64,000 bases of DNA from Gemmatimonadota bacterium (GTDB lineage Bacteria > Gemmatimonadota > Gemmatimonadetes > Palauibacterales > Palauibacteraceae), in contig JAJDUL010000053.1 of assembly GCA_022826685.1 (NCBI GenBank), positions 1 to 64,000 on the forward strand. Direction: 5' to 3'. The position numbers and the translations under genes are program-made. This document shows, one piece after another, positions 52,690 through 60,373 of this stretch; the first letter of the stretch is position 1; every line of letters begins with the position of its first letter. The notes beneath the pieces were generated by a model. It had not been told where the DNA came from and searched no databases. It saw only the letters and a list, made by a program, of their open reading frames with translations.

Positions 52690-52718
52690 TTGACACCCTG
52701 TGTCACGTCTCGGACAAT
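52690..52718 (+). promoter_or_regulatory. Promoter with palindromic operator before the RND-P450 operon
   Basis: A perfect -35 TTGACA (52690-52695) and GACAAT (52713-52718) are 17 nt apart. TGACAC-CCT-GTGTCA (52691-52705) is a perfect palindrome overlapping the -35 box, the classic place for a repressor. Transcription would start near 52725, giving a leader of about 50 nt with AGGGGAG before ATG 52774. No regulator gene is adjacent. Confidence 0.65.
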
Positions 52719-52773
52719 CAAATGGATGATGGGCGTTCCCGGTCGCGTACGACCTTCAGGGGAGTGAATTATC

Positions 52774-53985
52774 ATGCGCCGTAGAAGTCTCGCCGTAATC
52801 GGCGGTATCGTCCTCGGAACCGCGGCGATCGTGGCTCTCCTGCTCGTCCTGGCGCCGGAACCCGAAGCGCGGGACCTCCCACCGCAGATCCCCTTTGCCC
52901 AGACGGCCTCCGTGACGGCCGGGTCCGGAGCGATCCCGGTCCATGGATCGGGCACCGTACGCCCCAGAGCCGAAATCAACGTCGCACCTCAGGTCGGCGG
53001 TCAGGTCGTCTGGGTCGACCCGGGGTTCCAGAGCGGCGGGCGGGTGGAAACGGGGCAGACGCTCTTCCGCATCGACGAAACCGACTACCTGTACCGGGTG
53101 CAGGAAGCCGAGGCCAATCTCGCGTCACGCCGCGTGGCCTTCCTGGAGGAGCAGGAACGATCCGGGATCGCCCTCGACCAGTACAGGCTCTATTCGGAAC
53201 GGCGGGCGGGAGACGGCTCTTCGACGGACCCGAGTCCGCTGACGCTGCGGGAGCCTCAACTCGAGGCGGCGCGCGCCGCGCTCAAGCGCGATGAGGCCCG
53301 TCTCGCCGACGCCAACCTTGCCCTGTCGAGGACCGAGGTTAAGGCGCCGTTCACCGGATTCGTGCGCGACGAGTCCGTAGCGGTCGGACAGATCGTTTCG
53401 CCGGGCGAGCCGGTCGGACGGCTGTTCGCCGCCGACGCGATCGAGGTGAACGTGTCCCTGTCCCATGCCGATGCGGTGTTGATTCCCGGTCTGTGGGAGC
53501 TTCAGGGCGGAGGCGGAGCGTCGCGCGTGGGCGCGCGCGTCGTCGCACGCTACGGCGAGACCGGCTACAGCTGGGAAGGGTACGTCGACCGGGGCGAGGT
53601 TTCGCTCGACGAGCAGACGCGGACGGTGGACGTGGTCGTGCGTGTCCCGGACCCGTTCTCGGCGGGCGTCGCGGTGGAAGGGGGCGATCCGGCCGGCGGA
53701 ACGCCGCCCCTGCTCGTGGGTGAGTTCGTCGACGTGGAGATCGAGGGCCTGTCTCCCGATCGTTACTTCCGCGCGCCACGCGCCGCCCTGCAACCGGGGA
53801 ACGAGGTGTGGGCGGTGAACGATGGCGGCGTTGTGAGCATCGTCTCCGTGCGCGTGCTGCAGCGTGCGGACGACGAAGTGTTTGTCACCGGCGCTCTGCG
53901 GGACGGGCAGGCGGTGATCACCGGCGGAATCCGGTTCGCGACGGAAGGGATGCTCGTTCAGACCGGGGCCCAGCCCGAGCAATGA
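52774..53985 (+). CDS. RND efflux periplasmic adaptor (membrane fusion protein)
   Basis: 403 residues. One N-terminal membrane anchor (AVIGGIVLGTAAIVALLLV), the first lipoyl half (GSGTVRPRAEINVAPQVGGQ), an alpha-hairpin (about 110-190), the second lipoyl half (TEVKAPFTGFVRDESVAVGQ), beta-barrel and membrane-proximal domains. It bridges the RND pump to a TolC duct across the periplasm. It is the first gene of the operon, 7 nt before the RND gene. Confidence 0.94.
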   Translation: MRRRSLAVIGGIVLGTAAIVALLLVLAPEPEARDLPPQIPFAQTASVTAGSGAIPVHGSGTVRPRAEINVAPQVGGQVVWVDPGFQSGGRVETGQTLFRIDETDYLYRVQEAEANLASRRVAFLEEQERSGIALDQYRLYSERRAGDGSSTDPSPLTLREPQLEAARAALKRDEARLADANLALSRTEVKAPFTGFVRDESVAVGQIVSPGEPVGRLFAADAIEVNVSLSHADAVLIPGLWELQGGGGASRVGARVVARYGETGYSWEGYVDRGEVSLDEQTRTVDVVVRVPDPFSAGVAVEGGDPAGGTPPLLVGEFVDVEIEGLSPDRYFRAPRAALQPGNEVWAVNDGGVVSIVSVRVLQRADDEVFVTGALRDGQAVITGGIRFATEGMLVQTGAQPEQ

Positions 53986-53992
53986 GCCCGGG

Positions 53993-56900
53993 ATGAGCCG
54001 CAACGGGGAGTTCCACGGCGAACGTCCCGGCCCGATCGCCTACATGGCGAGCAACAGCATTGCCGCCAACCTCCTGATGTTCGGGATCCTCGCCGCCGGA
54101 CTGGTGGCGCTGACCGGCATCGAGCGGGAGGCGTGGCCCACCGTCCCCTTCTATCACGTCGAAGTCTCGATGGTCTATCCCGGCGCCACTCCGGAGGAGG
54201 TCGAGGAGTCGATCGTCGTCAAGATCGAGGACCAGGTCAGCGGACTCGACGATGTGAAGGCCGTCAAATCCGTAGCGGCCCCCGGCGTGGCATCCGTCCG
54301 GATCGAAATGGACTCCGGTACGGACATGGCGCGCGCGCTGGACGACGTCGAATCCGCGGTCAACCGCATCCAGTCGTTTCCGACCGGAGCCGAGCGTCCC
54401 CAGTTCCGGGAGATGACGAACCGCCAGAGCATGATGCGGCTCATCGTCTACGGCGATGTATCCGAGCGGTCGCTGAAGGAACTGGCGTACCAGATCGAGG
54501 ACGAACTCACCACGCTTCCCGCCGTGTCCCAGGTCGACGTCAGCGGCGTACGGCAATACGAGATCTCCATCGAGGTACCGCTCCAGAGGCTGAGAGCCCT
54601 CGGACTCACCCTCGCCGATATCGCCAATACGATTCGCCGCAGCTCGCTGGACCTGTCGGCTGGCAGCATCGATACCCGTGAGTCCCAGGTACGGGTCAGG
54701 ACCCTCGGTCAGAGCTACGACCAGCAGGACTTCGAGGAGATCGTCGTTCTCGGCAACAGCGACGGCACGGTCGTACGCCTGGGCGATATCGCCAGGGTAC
54801 GCGACGAATATCAGGACATCGATCTGATTCTCCGGCACCAGAACCACCCCGCGGTATTCGTGGAGGTTTACCGGGCCGGCGGCGAGCAGGTGATGGATGT
54901 CGCCACAAGCGTGCACGAGCATTTGGCGGACGAGGTGATCCCGTCCCTGCCCGACGGGGTGGGCGTCACGGTCTGGAACGACGAGTCCCGGGACTACAAG
55001 GAACGGGCCGACCTTCTCCTGAAGAACGGGATCCTGGGCCTGCTGCTGGTGCTGATCGCCCTGAGCCTGTTCCTCCAGATCCGGCTCGCCGTGTGGGTCG
55101 CGGTCGGGCTCGCGGTCTCTGGCATCGGCGCGCTCGCCGTCATGCTTGCGCTCGACTATGCGATCAACACGATCTCGCTGTTCTCCTTCGTCCTCGCGAT
55201 CGGCATCATCGTCGACGATGCGATCGTCGTGTCCGAGCAGATCCACCTGGAACGGATGCGGGGGACCCCGGGGGTGCTGGCGGCGATCCGCGGAACGCGA
55301 CGGATCAAGGTGCCGCTGACCTTCGCCGTCCTCACGTCGGTGGCCGCGTTCATGCCGCTCCTCTTCATCCCGGGCGGCGTCGGCGAGACCTGGTCCGCAT
55401 TGCCGGTGATCGTCATCGCCATGCTGATGGTGTCGCTGGTCGAATCGTTGCTGGTGCTGCCCAATCACCTCTCCCATCTGCCCGGCCCGGAATGGGTGCC
55501 GACGAGCGCCCCCGACCGGTTCTTCGCCCGGGTCCAGGATCGCGTGGACAGCGTGCTGAAGCGGTTCGTACGGGGCCCGCTGGACCACGCGCTGCGCTTC
55601 GCGACGCGCGAGCCCGGCATCACGGTGGCGGGAGCGGTCTGCCTGCTCGTGTTGTGCATCTCCCTGCTTCCGGCAGGCATCGTCCCGACCACGTTCGCCG
55701 GTGTCGTCGAGGGGGATTTCGCCACGGCCACGCTGGAAATGCCGGATGGGACGACCGCGCAGCGAACGTACGAAGTCGCCCAGGACCTGGAAGCGGCCGG
55801 ACACAGGGTCATCGAGCGGCTCTCGGCCGACCGGCCCGAGGATGCGCCTCCGCTGCTGTCGGGGGTCACCGTCATGGTCGGCCAGCGGCCGCGGATTCAG
55901 GGCGGAGGGCTGAACCCCGCGCCGACCCTCAATCCCGAAGCCAATATCGCGACCGTCGAGTTGAAGCTCCACGGAGCGCAGCAGCGCCAGGTGTCCACCG
56001 GCGAGGTCGCGCAGGCGTGGCGCGAGGAAGTGGGCATGCTGCCCTATGTACGCAGTCTCACCTTCAGCGCCGAGATCATCGACTTCGGCAACCCTGTCGA
56101 GACCGTTCTGTCCCACCCGGACCCGGAGCGCCTCATCGGCATCGCGGACTCCGTCGTCGTCGGTCTCCGCCGCGTGGGCGGCGTTTTCGACATACGCTCC
56201 GATCACACGCCGGGCATCCCGGAAGTTCAACTCGAGTTGCGGCCGGGAGCGCGAACCCTCGGTCTCACGCTGGAGGACCTGGCGGGGCAGGCGCGGGCCG
56301 CGTTCTTCGGCGCGGAGGCCATGCGGATCCAGCGCGGCCGGGAAGAGGTTCGGGTCTACGTGCGCCTGCCGTCCGATGAACGGGAGTCCGTCACGGACAT
56401 CGAAGGATATCTGCTCCGTACGCCGAGCGGCGGCGAGGTTCCCCTGATCACCGTGGCCTCGTTGAACTCGGGCACCTCGCCCCCCGCGATCCGGCGGAGG
56501 GATGGCCAGCGCGTCGTCACGGTGAGCGCGGATGTGGACCCCGTGGTGATCTCCGGCGGGGAGGCCAACGACATTCTCGTCAATTCGATCCTCGCGGACC
56601 TCACCGACGCGGACCCGGATCTGACGTTCATGCTCGGAGGCGAGCAGCAGCAGCAGGTCGAGTCGCTGGACTCGCTCTATCGCGGGTTTGCGATCGCCAT
56701 GCTCCTCATCTTCGCGCTCCTCGCCATCCCCCTGCGTTCCTGTACCAAGCCGTTCATCATCATGGCCGTCATCCCGTTCGGGTTCGTCGGGGTGATCCTC
56801 GGTCACCTGATTCTGGGAATCGCCGTGAGCGCGCAATCCTTCATGGGTTTCTTCGGTCTCAGCGGCGTGGTCGTGAACGACTCCCTGGTCATGATCGATC

Positions 56901-57211
56901 TCATCGACAGGAAACTCAGGGAAGGCATGCCCGCCCGGACCGCGATCATCGAGGGCGCGAAGGGGCGCTTTCGCCCGATCATGCTCACGTCCGTGACGAC
57001 CTTTCTCGGCTTCACGCCCCTCATTCTCGAACGCGCCATTCAGGCGCAGTTCCTCGTGCCCTTTGCCGCGTCCCTCGGTTTTGGCATCCTTATAACTACA
57101 GCTCTGCTGATGCTGATCGTGCCGGCGCTTTCCACGATCCATCTGCGGCTGACCTCGTCGCGCCGAAGTCCCGGCGTCCACGCGGCGATACAAGAAGCGA
57201 CCTCGGCCTGA
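53993..57211 (+). CDS. RND-family efflux transporter (AcrB-like)
   Basis: 1072 residues, normal for RND pumps: a first helix near 25-45, a large periplasmic loop, six helices, a second loop and five helices. The proton-relay motif in helix 4 is GIIVDDAIVVSEQI, with its aspartate pair. Porter-domain marks are VSMVYPGATPEEVEESI and SGLDDVKAVKSVA. It pumps hydrophobic compounds or lipids out of the periplasm or inner membrane using protons. The P450 fusion gene begins 31 nt downstream, so the pumped compound may be its product. Confidence 0.95.
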   Translation: MSRNGEFHGERPGPIAYMASNSIAANLLMFGILAAGLVALTGIEREAWPTVPFYHVEVSMVYPGATPEEVEESIVVKIEDQVSGLDDVKAVKSVAAPGVASVRIEMDSGTDMARALDDVESAVNRIQSFPTGAERPQFREMTNRQSMMRLIVYGDVSERSLKELAYQIEDELTTLPAVSQVDVSGVRQYEISIEVPLQRLRALGLTLADIANTIRRSSLDLSAGSIDTRESQVRVRTLGQSYDQQDFEEIVVLGNSDGTVVRLGDIARVRDEYQDIDLILRHQNHPAVFVEVYRAGGEQVMDVATSVHEHLADEVIPSLPDGVGVTVWNDESRDYKERADLLLKNGILGLLLVLIALSLFLQIRLAVWVAVGLAVSGIGALAVMLALDYAINTISLFSFVLAIGIIVDDAIVVSEQIHLERMRGTPGVLAAIRGTRRIKVPLTFAVLTSVAAFMPLLFIPGGVGETWSALPVIVIAMLMVSLVESLLVLPNHLSHLPGPEWVPTSAPDRFFARVQDRVDSVLKRFVRGPLDHALRFATREPGITVAGAVCLLVLCISLLPAGIVPTTFAGVVEGDFATATLEMPDGTTAQRTYEVAQDLEAAGHRVIERLSADRPEDAPPLLSGVTVMVGQRPRIQGGGLNPAPTLNPEANIATVELKLHGAQQRQVSTGEVAQAWREEVGMLPYVRSLTFSAEIIDFGNPVETVLSHPDPERLIGIADSVVVGLRRVGGVFDIRSDHTPGIPEVQLELRPGARTLGLTLEDLAGQARAAFFGAEAMRIQRGREEVRVYVRLPSDERESVTDIEGYLLRTPSGGEVPLITVASLNSGTSPPAIRRRDGQRVVTVSADVDPVVISGGEANDILVNSILADLTDADPDLTFMLGGEQQQQVESLDSLYRGFAIAMLLIFALLAIPLRSCTKPFIIMAVIPFGFVGVILGHLILGIAVSAQSFMGFFGLSGVVVNDSLVMIDLIDRKLREGMPARTAIIEGAKGRFRPIMLTSVTTFLGFTPLILERAIQAQFLVPFAASLGFGILITTALLMLIVPALSTIHLRLTSSRRSPGVHAAIQEATSA

Positions 57212-57242
57212 CGGCCGACGTCGCACAGGGAGGTCAAGGCTG

Positions 57243-59267
57243 ATGGCGGTGAAGACCGAGGATGTAGCAACTCAGGCGCTGAGTCTGCCCGAAGAGCTGA
57301 TCCTGATGCTCCTCAACGAGGAGAGCGGCTACTTTCACCAGGTCCCCGGCTGGGAGTTGAACTGCGCCGTCGCCGGCGCGGTACTCGCGGAACTCTCCCT
57401 GCAGTCGCGCATCGACACGGACATGGAGTCCCTGTTCCTGGTGGACCCGACCGAAACCGGCGACCCCGTCCTGGACCCGTTCCTGGAGGAAATCGCAGCG
57501 GCGCCCCGTCAGCGGACCGCCCGGTACTGGATCGAACGGCTCGCTCCCCAGGCGGAATCCATCATCGACCGGACGCTGGAGCGCCTGGTCGACCTGAACA
57601 TCCTGGAACACCACGATGGCGACTTCTGGACGCTGGCTCGCGGTGTCTGGGAGTCCGAACTGTACGGCGCCGCCGAGGAGGGCACCGCACGCCAGTTCAT
57701 CAAGACACGGATCGGCAGGGTCATCTTCACCGACGAGATTCCGGATCCGAGAGACGTCATCATCATCTGCCTGGTGAATACGTGCGACGTCTTTCGCTAC
57801 ATCTTCCAGCTCGACGAGGAGGCGGAGGAACGCATCGAGTTCATCTGCCGGATGGACCTCATCGGCCGGTCCATCGCCGCCGCCGTCGTACACAACCTCG
57901 CCGGCCCCCTGCTCCGCCGTTCGGCCCTGTCCAAGCACATTCCGAAGGTCAAGGCGCGTCACATCCTGCTCAACCCGCACCTGCGCTCCGGCAACCTTCC
58001 CGCGATCGTCGCGGAACTTGCGAAGGAGTACGGGCCGGTGTTCGAGCTCCGCCCGCCGTTCAAGGAGCCCATGCTCATCCTCGTCGGCCCGGAGACGAAC
58101 CGCTGGGCGCACCGGCACGGCCGGATCTACGTGAGAACCAAGGACTATTTTGCCGACTTCGAGAAGGTCTACGGCGCGAACGGCGTGTTGCCGTCGCTGG
58201 ATGGCGCCGACCATTTTCGGCTTCGCAAGGCCATCTCGCCGGCGTATTCCCGCGGGAGACTCGCGGACCAGGCGGACGTTCTCTACGAGTATGCCCGTAA
58301 CTTCATGGCGGACTGGAAGGTCGGCGACACCTACCAGGCGAGGTCGCTGTGCCGCCGAATGGCCAACGGGCAGATTTCGCCTCTGTCCGTCAGCGTCGAT
58401 TCGCAGGACATCTTCGACGATCTGTCGGTGTACAAGGAGCGCGCGCTCACCGTCAAGATCATGAAGGCGATGCCCGGCTTCATGCTGAAAACACCGGGCA
58501 TGAAACGCCGCGCGGCCACGGTCGACACGTTGCTGAAGCGGGTCCAGAGCGTCCATACCACCGAACAGCGCGCCGGATGCCCACGGGACCTGGCGGACGA
58601 CTGGCTCAGCCTGCACGCGAGCGATCCGCAGTTCGTGCCGCAATCGAATCTGCGTTTCGCGCTCTCGGCGGCGCTCGTCGCCAGCGTGTACCTCGGCGAC
58701 GCGCTCAGCTTCGTGGTGTACGCCATGGCGACGCAGCCGGAACTCTACGAACGAATCCGGAGCGAAGCCGATGCGCTCTTCGCGGACGGCGATCCGGATG
58801 CCAACGCCATCACGGGGTCATCGATCGATGTGACCCACCGATTCCTGATGGAATCCCTCCGCATGTATCCGGTCGTCCCGGGGTCCATGCGGACCGTGAT
58901 GAATTCGTGCATGGTCGAGGGCTACGAACTGCCGGTGGGGAGCAACATCTTCATCGCCTCTACGGCCTCCCATTACATGGAAGATGTATTCCCGGACCCG
59001 TTCTCGTTCGACATCGACCGCTACCTGCCGCCACGCGACGAGCACAAGAGTCCGGGGTACGCGCCGTACGGGCTGGGTACGCACACCTGTCTCGGTTTCC
59101 GGTGGATGGAACTGCAGCTGGCGGTCAACGTGCTGATGATCGCGCACTACTTCAGGCTCGAGGTGCCGGAGGGCTACAAGTTCAAGTTCGACCCGCTTCC
59201 GTCGATGAAGCCGAACAAGAAGCTCAAGTTCCACATCGCGGAGCAACACCGCGAGATACCGGTCTAG
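57243..59267 (+). CDS. GPP34 (GOLPH3-like) domain fused to a cytochrome P450
   Basis: 674 residues in one uninterrupted frame. Residues 13-217 match GPP34/GOLPH3: LSLPEELILMLLNEESGY, AGAVLAELSLQSRI, DPTETGDPVLD, YWIERL, ERLVDLNILE and PDPRDVIIICLVNTCDVF. In eukaryotes this fold binds phosphatidylinositol-4-phosphate on Golgi membranes. Residues about 238-660 are a P450: C-helix HFRLRKAISPAYS, ExxR in FLMESLRMYPV (E537, R540) and the heme loop PYGLGTHTCLG (C616). The I-helix reads VASVYLGDALS, lacking the acid/threonine pair. The GPP34 part may dock the enzyme to a membrane lipid. ATG 57243 follows AGGGAGG. Third gene after the RND pair. Substrate unknown. Confidence 0.88.
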   Translation: MAVKTEDVATQALSLPEELILMLLNEESGYFHQVPGWELNCAVAGAVLAELSLQSRIDTDMESLFLVDPTETGDPVLDPFLEEIAAAPRQRTARYWIERLAPQAESIIDRTLERLVDLNILEHHDGDFWTLARGVWESELYGAAEEGTARQFIKTRIGRVIFTDEIPDPRDVIIICLVNTCDVFRYIFQLDEEAEERIEFICRMDLIGRSIAAAVVHNLAGPLLRRSALSKHIPKVKARHILLNPHLRSGNLPAIVAELAKEYGPVFELRPPFKEPMLILVGPETNRWAHRHGRIYVRTKDYFADFEKVYGANGVLPSLDGADHFRLRKAISPAYSRGRLADQADVLYEYARNFMADWKVGDTYQARSLCRRMANGQISPLSVSVDSQDIFDDLSVYKERALTVKIMKAMPGFMLKTPGMKRRAATVDTLLKRVQSVHTTEQRAGCPRDLADDWLSLHASDPQFVPQSNLRFALSAALVASVYLGDALSFVVYAMATQPELYERIRSEADALFADGDPDANAITGSSIDVTHRFLMESLRMYPVVPGSMRTVMNSCMVEGYELPVGSNIFIASTASHYMEDVFPDPFSFDIDRYLPPRDEHKSPGYAPYGLGTHTCLGFRWMELQLAVNVLMIAHYFRLEVPEGYKFKFDPLPSMKPNKKLKFHIAEQHREIPV

Positions 59268-60297
59268 CGTCCCCCTGGTCCGGATAGAACTGCCGGCAAT
59301 ATCGGCGGTACTTCCCTATGGGGCCGTCGGTCCGGCTCAGGCGGGGCGGGGTCCGGTAGCGCTTCCTGTCCCAGATGATCACGTCCTGGAGGACGAACCG
59401 CCTCTCCTCCCGGATGAAGAAGACGTTCAGCAGCCGGTGGCGCAGGGGCACGGGCAGGAAGGCCAGGCCCGCGAAGAACCGCCCCGGTTTCCGGATCTCC
59501 CGCACCTGACTCACGAGCGTCATCTCCACCGATTCGCCGTCCACCGGTGTCGAGAGCACCCAGAGGCGCGAGTTCATGCCGATGTCCTTCTCGTGGATCT
59601 CGACGAAGGAGAAGCCGAATCCATGGACGTGCGTGATGACCGAGATCTCGGAGTGGATCTCCAGCAGACCCGCGATCCGGCGCACATTCCTGAAGTCGAA
59701 GCAGCTCTTCAGGTAGGCGCCGTCGATCGAGAAGTCCGTCGGCTCGACATCGTGGTACCCGTGTGTGTACTCCAGGTGCTCCACGTCCACGGAGTTTTCG
59801 GTCGTCTCCTGGGGGTGGCCCCGGAACCGCAGGGTGGTGGACCGCAACCCGGTCCACTCCGCGTCGTGAGGTTCATCCGGCAGGTGCCACTGAGGCGCCC
59901 GGCCGCCGGTCCCCCACCAGGCGAAGATCATGCCGAGGATCTCCCGGGTCTCGTAGAGCTTCAATCTCGCGGCCTTCGGGGGCGGGGCATTGGGCGTCGC
60001 CACGCACTGGCCGGTCGTGTCGAACTCGAACCCGTGGAAGGGGCACACGAGACAGCCGTCGCGCACCAGGCCGCCCGCGGAGGGTCCCATGTGCGAGCCC
60101 AGGTGGGGACAGAAGGCATCCGCCACGCAGATGCGGCCCTCGTCGTCGGCCCAGGCGACGATCTCCTCGCCCATCCACGTCTTCTCGATGAGCTTCGCGC
60201 GCTCGATGGACGCGCGCTTTCCGATGAAGTACCAGCCTTCGGGAAACGGCGGCAGCGCATCGCTGTACGTCGACGTTCGATTGCTTCTGGTCGTCAT
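59224..60297 (-). CDS. Rieske 2Fe-2S aromatic-ring/steroid-type oxygenase
   Basis: 357 residues. The Rieske cluster is CPHLGSHMG with VCPFHGFEFD (CxH and CxxH). The catalytic iron site is DVEHLEYTHGYHD (H-x4-H). The overall plan and short C-terminus resemble KshA and the DAF-36/Neverland cholesterol desaturases more than benzoate-type dioxygenases, so a sterol-, hopanoid- or other lipid-like substrate is plausible. ATG 60297 begins the Rieske domain properly; the open frame goes on to 60549 with no signal. Its 3' end overlaps the P450 gene by 44 nt on the opposite strand. No dedicated reductase gene is adjacent. Confidence 0.9.
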   Translation of the reverse strand: MTTRSNRTSTYSDALPPFPEGWYFIGKRASIERAKLIEKTWMGEEIVAWADDEGRICVADAFCPHLGSHMGPSAGGLVRDGCLVCPFHGFEFDTTGQCVATPNAPPPKAARLKLYETREILGMIFAWWGTGGRAPQWHLPDEPHDAEWTGLRSTTLRFRGHPQETTENSVDVEHLEYTHGYHDVEPTDFSIDGAYLKSCFDFRNVRRIAGLLEIHSEISVITHVHGFGFSFVEIHEKDIGMNSRLWVLSTPVDGESVEMTLVSQVREIRKPGRFFAGLAFLPVPLRHRLLNVFFIREERRFVLQDVIIWDRKRYRTPPRLSRTDGPIGKYRRYCRQFYPDQGDARPVSRGVAPRCGT

Positions 60298-60306
60298 GTG
60301 GCGAAC

Positions 60307-60333
60307 TTGACTACCGTGATGCCGGCGAGTCAA
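60307..60333. repeat. Inverted repeat between divergent Rieske and glucosidase genes
   Basis: TTGACT (60307-60312) and AGTCAA (60328-60333) form an inverted repeat with a 15-nt spacer, the arms centred 21 bp apart, or two helical turns. Each arm resembles a -35 box pointing towards one of the divergent genes, but neither is followed by a good -10. It may be an operator or overlapping promoters. Confidence 0.35.
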
Positions 60334-60373
60334 CCAGGGTTTAGGGCACCGATCCGAGACGACCGGAGGGGCA

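Noticed and set aside
53918-57226. 1102-codon open frame antisense to the RND gene
   Set aside because: Its translation is Arg/Gly/Asp/His-rich with no motif. It is the mirror of G+C-rich third positions in the real gene, which has complete RND signatures.
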